In this document: in pieces, positions 1 through 6,925 of the stretch | Layout: every line of letters begins with the position of its first letter | How positions within the stretch are numbered: position 1 is the first letter of the stretch | From: Bacteroidota bacterium | Lineage (GTDB): Bacteria; Bacteroidota; Bacteroidia; Bacteroidales; Prolixibacteraceae | Direction of reading: 5' to 3' | NCBI GenBank assembly: GCA_030691295.1 | Contig: JAUYEQ010000437.1 | Location: 1-11,805 of the forward strand | Length of the DNA stretch: 11,805 nt | Translations under genes and position numbers: made by a program | Notes under the pieces: model-generated | Databases searched by the model: none | The model's input: only the letters and a program-made list of their open reading frames with translations | Told to the model about the DNA's origin: nothing

Positions 1-479
1 CCGAAAATGTTAAAAATGTCTTTTTGGGTGAAGTAAAACAAAGTATCAACGACGTTTCCTTTGCATTTTCAACTTCTAAAGTATATGATTCGGAGGATCA
101 GAAAGTGATTGGCACTGTAAAAGCCATTATTCGCAGTATTGCCGAAGAGGGTCATTATATTATTGTTGGCCGGGCAGCCAGTGTCATCGCTCAGGATATT
201 CCCAAGCGATTAAGTATCAAATTACAGGCTCCGCTTGAATGGAGAATCAACCGGATTATGCAGATAAGTAATTTATCGTGGGCCGATGCGCAGGAATATG
301 TGCTCGAAGTTGACCGTCAGCGCGATTTGTTTGTGGAACATGTGGCTGGCCGTAAATTGGACAACAACGATTTCGACCTGATTTTTAATTATTCAACCAT
401 GATTGACGACCATATTGTTGATGTGATCGTGAATGTGCTGAAAAACAAAAAAATCATCGCGAATTCGGAAGAAGATTAG
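1..479 (+). CDS. cytidylate kinase-like family protein, 5'-truncated by the window edge
   Basis: The frame is open from position 3 to the TAG at 477-479, so the gene begins upstream of the window. The TTG at 24 lies inside this frame and is not the start. The visible 159 codons match the C-terminal three quarters of the cytidylate kinase-like (Cytidylate_kin2) family. They show the strand-plus-loop GHYIIVGRAAS, then APLEWRINRI (the lid/arginine region) and a D-x-x-R followed by a DFDLIFN segment typical of the last strand. Family members are about 200 residues long, so roughly 45 residues including the P-loop are missing to the left. Canonical cytidylate kinase phosphorylates CMP/dCMP; for this divergent subfamily the substrate is inferred only. 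A strong terminator follows 23 bases after the stop, so this is the last gene of its transcript. Confidence 0.82.
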   Translation, partial: ENVKNVFLGEVKQSINDVSFAFSTSKVYDSEDQKVIGTVKAIIRSIAEEGHYIIVGRAASVIAQDIPKRLSIKLQAPLEWRINRIMQISNLSWADAQEYVLEVDRQRDLFVEHVAGRKLDNNDFDLIFNYSTMIDDHIVDVIVNVLKNKKIIANSEED

Positions 480-502
480 CTAAAACGATCAAGCTGAGAA
501 AT

Positions 503-544
503 GCCATTGTTGTTGCCAAAATGCAGTAACAATGGCTTTTTTTT
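503..544 (+). terminator. intrinsic (rho-independent) terminator after the kinase-like gene
   Basis: Bases 503-516 pair with 523-536 in an uninterrupted 14-bp stem (two G-T wobbles) closed by a 6-base loop (517-522), followed directly by eight T at 537-544. This is a textbook + strand terminator. The outer left arm TGCCATTGTT (502-511) is repeated exactly at 561-570, so the right arm could alternatively pair with that downstream copy. Confidence 0.9.
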
Positions 545-599
545 GTGATCAAATTCTGGTTGCCATTGTTATAAGGTTAAACATTTAATTCAGAACGTT

Positions 600-1181
600 A
601 TGGCTTACACATTACAAATTGCCAGTCAGGCCCCGGAGTTTAACCTGAAGGCTACCGATGGGAAATTCTACAAACTCAGTGATTTTTTGGATTACAAAAT
701 TCTGGTGGTGTTTTTTACCTGTAATCATTGTCCGTATGTTTTGGGTAGCGATGAGGTGACCAGAAAAACTGCCGATCGTTTTCAATCTGAAGGAGCCCGG
801 TTTGTCGCCATCAATTCCAATAGCCCAAATACTTATGCAGAAGATAGTTTTGAAAATATGATTGTCCGAATGGATGAAAACCAGTTTCCATGGATTTACC
901 TCCACGACGAAACTCAGCAGGTTGCACGGGCCTACGGAGCGCTGAAAACGCCTCATTTTTTTGTATTTGATCAGGAACGAAAATTGGTTTATACAGGTCG
1001 TGGGGTCGATCAGCCACGCGATGTATCGAAAATGACAGTGAACAATCTGGAACTGGCTTTGTCGGAATTAATTTCAGGGAAAACTGTTTCAATTCCGGTA
1101 ACCAATCCGATTGGCTGCAACATCAAGTGGGATGGTAAAGAAAGGCATTGGATGCCGGCAGAAGCGTGTGATTTGATTTGA
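600..1181 (+). CDS. thioredoxin-fold, peroxiredoxin-like (PRX-like 1) protein
   Basis: This 193-residue protein has the AhpC/TSA-type thioredoxin fold. It opens with [12 protein letters not shown] (residues 11-22), as peroxiredoxins do. It has a CNHC redox motif at residues 41-44, followed by PYV, and a cis-proline in the TPHFFVF segment (P119). The C-terminal NPIGCNIKW segment is typical of the PRX-like 1 subfamily, in which a CxxC replaces the single peroxidatic cysteine. There is no signal peptide, so it is probably cytoplasmic. The role is likely thiol-disulfide exchange or peroxide detoxification; the substrate cannot be read from the sequence. The ATG at 600 fits the family start. The gene stands alone and ends 9 bases from the convergent MATE stop codon. 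No terminator is visible in that gap, so the two transcripts probably overlap. I see no TAnnTTTG box in the 55 bases upstream. Confidence 0.85.
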   Translation: MAYTLQIASQAPEFNLKATDGKFYKLSDFLDYKILVVFFTCNHCPYVLGSDEVTRKTADRFQSEGARFVAINSNSPNTYAEDSFENMIVRMDENQFPWIYLHDETQQVARAYGALKTPHFFVFDQERKLVYTGRGVDQPRDVSKMTVNNLELALSELISGKTVSIPVTNPIGCNIKWDGKERHWMPAEACDLI

Positions 1182-1190
1182 ATTATACCC

Positions 1191-2540
1191 TTATCCAATA
1201 GCAGTACCCAGTTTTTTCCATTGATTGACCAGGAAAAATACCACGATAATTGCTGAGCAAAAATCTGATATTGGCATGGATATCCAAATTCCGTTGAGGC
1301 CAAAATGATTGGGAAGTATAAACAAAAGCGGAATCAGGATAATTACCTGTCGAAGCAATGTGAGCAATACTGCAATTTTTGCGTTTCCCATCGACTGAAA
1401 AAAGTTACCGGCTACCACCTGGAAACCAACAAATGGCAATGCAAGCATTCCCAGCCGCAGTCCATCGCGGCCAAAACCCAGCAGTCCGGGATCCGTTGAA
1501 TTAAAAAGTTTCACAATTGAATCAGGAATTGTTTCGACTATTATAAAAGCAAGAACTGAAATGACCGTTGCCGAAATCATAGCAATGCGCAAGGTTTCTT
1601 TTACTCTTGAAAATGATTTTGCTCCGTAGTTGAAACTGATAATTGGCTGGGTCGCCATGTTTATGGCCACAATCGCCATCACGATCATTGTTGCAACGCT
1701 GTTCACAATTCCCATTGCGCCTACGGCCAGATCGCCTCCAAAAGCTATCAGTTTGGTATTGAGCAAACCCTGAACAAAACTATTGGCAATCTGCATAACA
1801 AATGGAGCCATTCCGATGGCCATAATCTCAAACAAAATTTTTGAGTCGAAACGGATGTTTTCAGCTTTCAGTTTCACCACCGATTTTGAACTCAGGAAAT
1901 GAATTAACACCCAAACAGTAAGCACCATCATCGAAATAACTGTTGCGTAAGCCGCACCTTTTACACCCATTCCAAAACCAAAAATAAATATCGGGTCAAG
2001 AATCAGGTTGGTACCTGCGCTAATGATCATTGAATACATGGCGATGCGCGCATTTCCTTCTGCCCTGATGATATTATTCAGCGAGAAGCCAACGACCTGA
2101 AAAACAACTCCTGCAAGTATGATATCCAGGTAATCGTTTGCATATTGTATTGTTTCGGCCGTTGCACCAAATGAGCGCAGCATGGGGCCTTTTACTGAAT
2201 AACCAATGATTGTGATTACGACAGAGACGAGCAACATCAGTAAAAAACTGCTTCCAAGCACTTTTTCTGCCCTGTCCATGTCGCGTTTTCCCATGTTGAT
2301 CGAAACCAATACTCCGGCGCCAATACCGATCAGCATTCCGAATCCCATCACGATCAGCATCACCGGAAAAATTACAGAGATGCCACTAAGCGCCATTGAA
2401 CCAACACCTTGTCCGATGAAAACACGGTCAACAATATTGTATAAAGCATTCACAAACACGCCAATGAATGCCGGTATGAAAAACTTGAGCATCAACCTGG
2501 CAATATTCAGTTCGGCAAGTTCTTTCGTTTTCTCGATCAT
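1191..2540 (-). CDS. MATE family efflux transporter (MepA-like)
   Basis: This 449-residue, very hydrophobic protein has the length and pattern of a 12-helix multidrug and toxic compound extrusion transporter. The first helix carries FFIPAFIGVFVNALYNIVDR (residues 20-39), followed by VFIGQGVGSMALSG, which resembles the MepA branch. NNIIRAEGNA (about 155-164) and LDPIFIFGFGMGVKGAAYAT (181-200) are the conserved loop and helix of the first half, and the second half repeats the pattern with a MATQPIISFNYGA segment. Such proteins export cationic drugs or metabolites using a Na+ or H+ gradient; the actual substrate is unknown. The ATG at 2540 follows the stop of the J-domain gene after a single A (TAAaATG), so it is translationally adjacent and is probably the last gene of the nusB-led operon. 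It converges with the thioredoxin-like gene. Confidence 0.92.
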   Translation of the reverse strand: MIEKTKELAELNIARLMLKFFIPAFIGVFVNALYNIVDRVFIGQGVGSMALSGISVIFPVMLIVMGFGMLIGIGAGVLVSINMGKRDMDRAEKVLGSSFLLMLLVSVVITIIGYSVKGPMLRSFGATAETIQYANDYLDIILAGVVFQVVGFSLNNIIRAEGNARIAMYSMIISAGTNLILDPIFIFGFGMGVKGAAYATVISMMVLTVWVLIHFLSSKSVVKLKAENIRFDSKILFEIMAIGMAPFVMQIANSFVQGLLNTKLIAFGGDLAVGAMGIVNSVATMIVMAIVAINMATQPIISFNYGAKSFSRVKETLRIAMISATVISVLAFIIVETIPDSIVKLFNSTDPGLLGFGRDGLRLGMLALPFVGFQVVAGNFFQSMGNAKIAVLLTLLRQVIILIPLLFILPNHFGLNGIWISMPISDFCSAIIVVFFLVNQWKKLGTAIG

Positions 2541-2541
2541 T

Positions 2542-3273
2542 TTAAACTATTCCACGCTGTTTTTTTACTGTTTCCCAGGCTTCGTTCACTTTCTGGAATT
2601 TTTCGTGGGCAGCTTTCTGGATGTCTTCGCCCAGGTAATGAACCTTATCGGGATGATATTTTACAGCCATTTTACGGTAAGCTTTTTTCAGTTCATCGTC
2701 GGTTGCAGTGGCTTCAACTTCCAGAATTTTATAGGCTGCATCGGTATTGGCTACAAACATTGCCTCAATCGACTGGTAGTCCTTTTCGCTGATTCCCATC
2801 TGCTGGGCAATGTGGGCAATCAGCTTGTGCTCCGATTCGTGAATTTGTCCGTCGGCATTGGCGATTCCGAAGAGAAAATGCACCAATTGCAAGCGCGACG
2901 GATGATCCATGTTTTTGCGGATCTGTTGACAAACCTCAGTAACAGGTATGTTTTGGTTCAATAAATCGCGCAGAATTTTGATGGCCTCACTAGCCGAAGC
3001 AGCTCCAAATGAGCGCACAAAGAATTGCTTTGTGTATTCAAGTTCCGACTTTAATATTTTGGTGTCAGCTTTCATTACAGCTGCAACAAGCACCAAAAGG
3101 CTCATCACGTAACCGCCTTGTGTGGTTTGATATCTTTGCTGATTTCCGCTGCCGACCTGCAACTGCTGACTTTTATCGAACAACGATCCTACTACAAAAC
3201 CTACAATTCCACCAATCGGTCCGAACAATGCCCAACCCAATCCACCGGTAATCCATTTTCCAAACTTATCCAT
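2542..3273 (-). CDS. TerB-like domain plus C-terminal J-domain co-chaperone (DjlA-like)
   Basis: This 243-residue protein has three parts. An N-terminal glycine-rich hydrophobic stretch (about 8-31, GGLGWALFGPIGGIVGFVVG) may be a membrane anchor. A TerB-like helical domain (about 55-170) contains LLVLVAAVMKADTKILKSE and the ANADGQIHESE acidic loop. A C-terminal J domain (about 178-241) has the AYRKMAVKYHPDK core with the HPD tripeptide at 207-209, needed to stimulate Hsp70 ATPase. This is the architecture of DjlA-type co-chaperones. It probably recruits DnaK at the membrane; clients are unknown. The ATG at 3273 lies inside the last codons of coaE (8-base overlap), so translation is likely coupled. 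A one-base gap separates it from the MATE gene downstream. Confidence 0.88.
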   Translation of the reverse strand: MDKFGKWITGGLGWALFGPIGGIVGFVVGSLFDKSQQLQVGSGNQQRYQTTQGGYVMSLLVLVAAVMKADTKILKSELEYTKQFFVRSFGAASASEAIKILRDLLNQNIPVTEVCQQIRKNMDHPSRLQLVHFLFGIANADGQIHESEHKLIAHIAQQMGISEKDYQSIEAMFVANTDAAYKILEVEATATDDELKKAYRKMAVKYHPDKVHYLGEDIQKAAHEKFQKVNEAWETVKKQRGIV

Positions 3274-3853
3274 TTGCTCTTATTTTTTTGTCTATTTCCA
3301 CTATTTGCGGAATGATTAGTTCATTGTCGTTATTGCCGATTACAAAATCGGCCAATTTAATTTTCTCTTCATCGTTTAGCTGGTTTTTTATTCGTTGTTT
3401 AACCAGTTCCTGCGTTATTTTGTCGCGTTTCATTACACGTTCAATTCTTTGGTTTTCGTTTGCTACAACTGCAATTGATTTGTCCATCAATTTGTAAAAG
3501 CCAGTCTCGAAAAGAATTGCTGATTCATGCAAAATGTAGGGCGACCTTTGGTTTCGGCACCAATTTTCAAAAGATTTATGCACTTCAGGATGCACAATTT
3601 TACTAAGTTGGGTTAGTAAAGATGCATTGTTGAATACAATTCCGGCGAGATATTTTCGGTCGATGGTTTGATCGGGAAGGTAAACAGATGTTCCGAACAA
3701 GCTAATAAGTTTGGAACGAATTTCAGGATCTGTATTCATGAGTTGTTTGGCAACAATATCAGCCTCAAAAACAGGGATTCCCAAAAATGAAAAGACCTTA
3801 CATGCAGTGCTTTTCCCGCTACCAATTCCTCCGGTAATACCAACTTTAATCAT
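3266..3853 (-). CDS. coaE: dephospho-CoA kinase
   Basis: CoaE catalyses the last step of coenzyme A synthesis, ATP-dependent phosphorylation of the 3'-hydroxyl of dephospho-CoA. The sequence starts IKVGITGGIGSGKST, a complete P-loop. It is followed by the EADIVAKQLM segment with the conserved Asp, IVHPEVHKSF, a HESAILFETGFYKLMD segment and the RVMKRDKI lid arginines, all diagnostic of CoaE. Length (195 residues) is normal. I chose ATG 3853 because family members usually start M-x-K-V-G and it sits 4 bases after the ybbR stop. The alternative ATG at 3868 adds MKIKQ and overlaps ybbR by 11 bases. The 3' end overlaps the J-domain gene by 8 bases. Confidence 0.93.
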   Translation of the reverse strand: MIKVGITGGIGSGKSTACKVFSFLGIPVFEADIVAKQLMNTDPEIRSKLISLFGTSVYLPDQTIDRKYLAGIVFNNASLLTQLSKIVHPEVHKSFENWCRNQRSPYILHESAILFETGFYKLMDKSIAVVANENQRIERVMKRDKITQELVKQRIKNQLNDEEKIKLADFVIGNNDNELIIPQIVEIDKKIRANG

Positions 3854-3857
3854 TTGC

Positions 3858-4883
3858 TTAATTTTCATTCAGGTATTCAATTTCTTCCGGGGTAATTTTA
3901 AAATCGTACAAAAAGTCAGGAGTTGATTCACTGATTATTTTTAATCGTTGTTTGCCATCAACGATTTCGGAATAGGAAACGTAAAGTTTAAAATCATCGG
4001 TTTTAATTTCCTGAAAACGGCTTAATCCAACCAGGAAAGTAATTTTTACTTTTGATGGAAAGAGCTTTATATTCAAGTCTTCAGGTTGATTCATGAGCAC
4101 AACAGGTATCGAAAGTTGTGCTTCTGTGTATTCTTCAACCGGGATTTTTACAGTCACTTTTTGAGGTTCGAAATAAATATCTTTAATTTTTCGCAACATG
4201 ACTTCCGTATTCACCAGTTTTTCAACCGCGTTGAACTTTTGTAATTCAGTAATAACCAATTTCATGGTATCTATCATTGGTTGCGGCCCGCTAACATCCA
4301 CCGAATCCGGACTTATTTGAATTTCTCCGGAAATTTGATATTGCTTTTTCAGGTTCACCGTTACCATTGGTTTCACTTTTACCCGCTTCCTTCCCATTTT
4401 GTCATATTGAAAATGGAGCGTGTCGGGGGTAATACCGAGGATTTCAATTTCATTGGATAACTTATTCGATATATCGGACACGAATTGTTTTGTTGGAAAA
4501 TCGAAACTTGTTTTTCTTGATTCCATCATCCTGTTGTCGGTCATTTCATTCACATTAAAATCAAAAGGAATAAACAGGAAGTTTAGCCTGTTTCGGAGAA
4601 TGGTGAAACCATATGCCTTTATTCGCAAATTTAATTGTTCGGGAAGCTTGTTTGTCAGTGTTTTATTGTTTGGCAGATTGCTGTAGGTAACAGGGATATT
4701 CATATCAACAATGTAGCTTTTGCCCAGGGCATTCAGAAACCAGAAACCACTTGCAATTGCCACACAAACAACAAATGCCGCAACACGCTTGTCGTTCCTG
4801 AAATATATCTTTTTGAGGTATCTCACCACTTTATAAACCCAGTTTGTTTTCACGGCATCAAATATAAATAAAAGGGCCGACAT
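3858..4883 (-). CDS. YbbR/CdaR-like domain membrane protein
   Basis: The protein has a short basic N-terminus, one membrane helix (about residues 34-51, VAAFVVCVAIASGFWFLNAL) and a long extracytoplasmic part of beta-rich YbbR-type repeats. Visible landmarks are VDMNIPVTYSNLPNNKTL (60-77), the VDVSGPQPMID segment and VTVKIPVEEY. In Firmicutes the related CdaR regulates the c-di-AMP cyclase CdaA. No cyclase is present here, and in this phylum the role is unknown; an envelope role is inferred from the yajC neighbourhood. The predicted ATG at 4883 sits inside a 10-bp GC-rich hairpin followed by a T-rich tract, so the real start may be the GTG at 4853 (residue 11), just before the conserved YLKKIYFRNDKR segment. 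No other ATG occurs before the end of the membrane helix. The stop is 4 bases before coaE ATG 3853. Confidence 0.82.
   Translation of the reverse strand: MSALLFIFDAVKTNWVYKVVRYLKKIYFRNDKRVAAFVVCVAIASGFWFLNALGKSYIVDMNIPVTYSNLPNNKTLTNKLPEQLNLRIKAYGFTILRNRLNFLFIPFDFNVNEMTDNRMMESRKTSFDFPTKQFVSDISNKLSNEIEILGITPDTLHFQYDKMGRKRVKVKPMVTVNLKKQYQISGEIQISPDSVDVSGPQPMIDTMKLVITELQKFNAVEKLVNTEVMLRKIKDIYFEPQKVTVKIPVEEYTEAQLSIPVVLMNQPEDLNIKLFPSKVKITFLVGLSRFQEIKTDDFKLYVSYSEIVDGKQRLKIISESTPDFLYDFKITPEEIEYLNEN
4859..4866 (-). promoter_or_regulatory. possible -7 box (TATATTTG) before ybbR GTG 4853
   Basis: The octamer matches the Bacteroidota TAnnTTTG consensus and lies just downstream of the terminator stem, 5 bases before the GTG at 4853. 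No TTTG -33 element is found at the expected distance, because that position falls in the hairpin. This octamer pattern should occur about six times by chance in both strands of a window this long, so the support is weak. Confidence 0.3.
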
Positions 4884-4895
4884 AGTGCCGGCCCT
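4863..4895 (-). terminator. terminator-like hairpin after yajC, overlapping the predicted ybbR start
   Basis: On the - strand, AGGGCCGGCA (4895-4886) pairs with TGTCGGCCCT (4882-4873) in a 10-bp stem with one G-T wobble and a 3-base loop. It is followed by TTTTATTTATATTT. The GC-rich stem plus T-rich tail fits an intrinsic terminator for the nusB-DUF1573-yajC transcript. The A of the predicted ybbR ATG (4883) is in the loop and the TG is in the stem. The + strand side has no T-tract, so it points only one way. Confidence 0.62.
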
Positions 4896-4920
4896 AATTT
4901 AAATCATCAAGTAGGTTCAA

Positions 4921-5238
4921 TTATTTCTGAACCGGCACGTCACTCATGTCTTTTACGATTGCAGCTTTGTCAACCCTCAATTTTACATTGTCGTCAACCT
5001 GAAGCAATACGGTAGTATCTTTCATTTCAATAATTTTTCCGTAGATACCGCCGGTTGTTACAACTTTATCGCCTTTTGCCAGGCTGTTACGGAAAGCAGC
5101 AACTTCTTTTTGTTTTTTCATTTGTGGTCTGATCATGAAAAAATAGAAAACTACGATGATCAAAATCAAAGGAAGAAATGTCATGATCGGATTTGGTTCA
5201 GCACCTGGTGCCGGTTGTCCCATTAATAAGTAATTCAT
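4921..5238 (-). CDS. yajC: preprotein translocase subunit YajC
   Basis: YajC is the small inner-membrane partner of the SecDF complex, which assists SecYEG protein export. The 105 residues show the family layout: a short periplasmic N-terminus, one membrane helix at about 19-35 (IMTFLPLILIIVVFYFFMI), then RPQMKKQKE and a small cytoplasmic domain. That domain has the hallmark GDKVVTTGGIYGKI (56-69) and ends after the VDKAAIVKDM strand. Length is typical. The start ATG 5238 lies 18 bases after the DUF1573 stop, with no promoter-like box in the gap, so co-transcription with nusB and DUF1573 is likely. It is followed by the terminator-like hairpin at 4863-4895. Confidence 0.95.
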   Translation of the reverse strand: MNYLLMGQPAPGAEPNPIMTFLPLILIIVVFYFFMIRPQMKKQKEVAAFRNSLAKGDKVVTTGGIYGKIIEMKDTTVLLQVDDNVKLRVDKAAIVKDMSDVPVQK

Positions 5239-5256
5239 GTGTAAAGTTTATTTAAT

Positions 5257-5721
5257 TTAACTGTATATCTCAATTAACTCGTTGGTTACGTTTGCTCTAA
5301 TAAATAACTGTTTTTTAGGTTGATCAGCATTCGAAAACAAGGTAATTGTTTTTAGTTGCTTTCCAACTTCTCCTGCCGAATTGTATATCACTTCAATTTT
5401 TTCTTCCTGTCCGGGAGCAATGGTTTTATTGGAAATTTTCACTTCCGTACATCCGCATCCTGAATCGACTTCGGTAATAATCAGTGTTTTTGTTCCTTCA
5501 TTTTTGAAAACAAAGGTGAAAGATACTACTTCTCCAGCCTTCAGCGAACCAAAATTATGCATTTCTTCTGAAAAGGCAAATTTCGCTACTCCGGTTTCAT
5601 TGGTCTTACCAGCAGGTGCCGCCTTTTTTGTTCCTGAATTACACGAACCAATCAGAATAAGGCAAAATGCCAATCCGGAGAAGACTAACTTGAAACTTGA
5701 AACTTTGAACCTGAAACTCAT
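5257..5721 (-). CDS. DUF1573 domain lipoprotein
   Basis: I place the start at ATG 5721, one base after the nusB stop (TAAaATG). A TTG at 5745 would extend the frame into nusB and is unlikely. The resulting 154-residue protein begins with a lipoprotein signal peptide: a basic N-terminus, a hydrophobic core (about 12-24) and the lipobox LIGSC with acyl-accepting Cys27. The mature part is a single DUF1573 domain, an immunoglobulin-like beta sandwich. Signatures are EEMHNFGSLKAGEVVSFTF, then the VDSGCGCTEV motif with two close cysteines and IAPGQEEKIEVIYNS. It is presumably anchored to an envelope membrane facing the periplasm; function is unknown. The first codons after the start are built from a 7-base tandem repeat. 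yajC follows 18 bases downstream. Confidence 0.87.
   Translation of the reverse strand: MSFRFKVSSFKLVFSGLAFCLILIGSCNSGTKKAAPAGKTNETGVAKFAFSEEMHNFGSLKAGEVVSFTFVFKNEGTKTLIITEVDSGCGCTEVKISNKTIAPGQEEKIEVIYNSAGEVGKQLKTITLFSNADQPKKQLFIRANVTNELIEIYS
5688..5715. repeat. four-copy heptamer tandem repeat inside the lipoprotein signal peptide
   Basis: On the + strand the units are ACTTGAA (5688-5694), ACTTGAA (5695-5701), ACTTTGA (5702-5708) and ACCTGAA (5709-5715): two perfect and two imperfect copies in register. On the coding (-) strand they encode roughly codons 3-11 of the DUF1573 lipoprotein (FRFKVSSFK). A change of one unit would shift the reading frame. Confidence 0.75.
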
Positions 5722-5722
5722 T

Positions 5723-6682
5723 TTATTCGCTTTCTTCTTCACCAATCAAACCGCGCCCTGCCTTTAACACTTTGTTCGCTTTCTTTAAATCTCTCAAAGC
5801 TTTGTCGAGGATTCCGTTGATAAAATTCCGGCTTTTTTCGGTGCTGTAATATTTCGACAATTCGATGTATTCATTCATGGTTACTTTGGTCGGAATTGAC
5901 GGAAAATACAGGAATTCGCTCAGTGCAAGTTCCAATATCAGGTTGTCGATAAATGCAATACGTTCGATGTCCCAGTTTTCTGTATGCTGTTTAATCAAGA
6001 CTACATTGTCGGCGTGGTTTAATACCACTTTCCGGTAAAGGTCTTTGGCAAACTGACGGTCTTCTTCGTCCTTAAACATCGGCAGCAAAGCCTGCCGTTC
6101 ATCGCTGTCTTCCCTGAACTTTTTAAAGGTTTTCAGGATCATGCTAACCACAAAATCAAGGTCGTCGTTCCAGTAAATGCTCTGTTCTTCCAGCAACGAT
6201 TCAATGTCTTCGTTGTCAAGTATCAGGTATTTAAAAATGTCTTCAATCAGCTTACGGTCGTCGGCAAACGATTGCTGAGGTGCTTGCATATACTCTTTGT
6301 AAAAGTCCTGATCAATCAGTGTCACATAAAGTTTACGGATCAAATCTTCGTCATTGATCCAGGTGAGTTTGGAAGCTTCAAGGTACTTGTTTAGCGGGAT
6401 GTTGACCTTCAGCTTGCTTAGCAGCAGGTTGTTTACAAACCGGGTATTTGGTGCAAGATCTTCGGTCGTTGGTCGATGTTTCTTTAAGCCAAGGTCGATG
6501 CGTTCTTCAGCAAACTTCTGAATGTCAAGAACAAGCGCCATCAGATAATGATAAAGATCGAATGTTTTCTGTAGGCTGAAAAAAAGTTCCTTTTCAGTGT
6601 TGTTGATCGAGGTGTCGGGTGAAGTAAAGAATGCATAAAGTATCTGTAATACTTTGATTCGAATTATTCTTCTGCTAATCAT
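5723..6682 (-). CDS. nusB: transcription antitermination factor NusB (long Bacteroidota form)
   Basis: NusB with NusE (S10) binds boxA RNA in the antitermination complex on rRNA operons. The N-terminal helix RRIIRIKVLQILYAFF matches the first NusB helix. The conserved C-terminal half is visible in ENWDIERIAFIDNLILELA, FPSIPTKVTMNEYIELSKYYS and SRNFINGILDKALRDL. Canonical NusB has about 140 residues. Here 319 residues result from a long insertion (about 170 residues, charged and helix-rich) between the first helix and the rest, which I know as usual for this phylum. The start ATG 6682 is the first in frame and matches the conserved N-terminus. A -7 box lies about 30 bases upstream. It is the first gene of the - strand cluster; the DUF1573 ATG follows its stop after one base. 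Confidence 0.93.
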   Translation of the reverse strand: MISRRIIRIKVLQILYAFFTSPDTSINNTEKELFFSLQKTFDLYHYLMALVLDIQKFAEERIDLGLKKHRPTTEDLAPNTRFVNNLLLSKLKVNIPLNKYLEASKLTWINDEDLIRKLYVTLIDQDFYKEYMQAPQQSFADDRKLIEDIFKYLILDNEDIESLLEEQSIYWNDDLDFVVSMILKTFKKFREDSDERQALLPMFKDEEDRQFAKDLYRKVVLNHADNVVLIKQHTENWDIERIAFIDNLILELALSEFLYFPSIPTKVTMNEYIELSKYYSTEKSRNFINGILDKALRDLKKANKVLKAGRGLIGEEESE

Positions 6683-6712
6683 TGTCTTAGAACCTGTTTA
6701 AATATGGGTGGG

Positions 6713-6720
6713 CAAAGTTA
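6713..6720 (-). promoter_or_regulatory. nusB: putative nusB promoter -7 box (TAACTTTG)
   Basis: The - strand octamer TAACTTTG fits TAnnTTTG exactly and leaves a leader of roughly 25 bases before ATG 6682. The -33 TTTG element is not clearly present at the usual 19-base spacing. The position upstream of the first gene of an operon makes it more credible than an isolated match. Confidence 0.5.
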
Positions 6721-6814
6721 TTATTTTTTCTTGTAACAGTTGAAAGCCGGATCGTTTTATTGTAAGTGAACATGTTTTTTAACTACTTGGATACATTGAT
6801 CAGATTTAAAAATA

Positions 6815-6925
6815 AATATCCAATGTAGAATATCCAATATTCAATAACCAAAATTAGCGGCCAAAGGCGATTGCGGGATTTATAGCTTGGACATTGGATA
6901 TTGTAGATTTATTATTGGATATTCT
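6815..6925. repeat. cluster of inverted AATATCCAAT/ATTGGATATT repeats between rhomboid and nusB
   Basis: AATATCCAATGT (6815-6826) is the exact reverse complement of 6891-6902, and AGAATATCCAAT (6827-6838) is the exact reverse complement of 6914-6925. All four copies share the core AATATCCAAT. The right-most copy overlaps the end of the rhomboid gene and supplies its stop codon (TAA at 6914-6912 on the - strand). The enclosed 64 bases contain a short GC-richer core (about 6856-6876). With an A/T-rich tail, the outer pair could also act as a weak, large-loop terminator for the rhomboid transcript. Confidence 0.7.

Noticed and set aside
1182..1190. Bidirectional terminator between the convergent thioredoxin-like and MATE genes
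   Set aside because: The gap is only 9 bases and I find no hairpin with T-tract on either side.
2206..2964. 252-codon + strand open frame
   Set aside because: It lies antisense to the MATE and J-domain genes, whose protein families are clear; its translation has no recognisable domain and is a shadow.
5722..5745. TTG start giving the DUF1573 protein eight extra residues
   Set aside because: It would overlap nusB and weaken the signal peptide; ATG 5721 follows the nusB stop with the same spacing as the J-domain/MATE junction.
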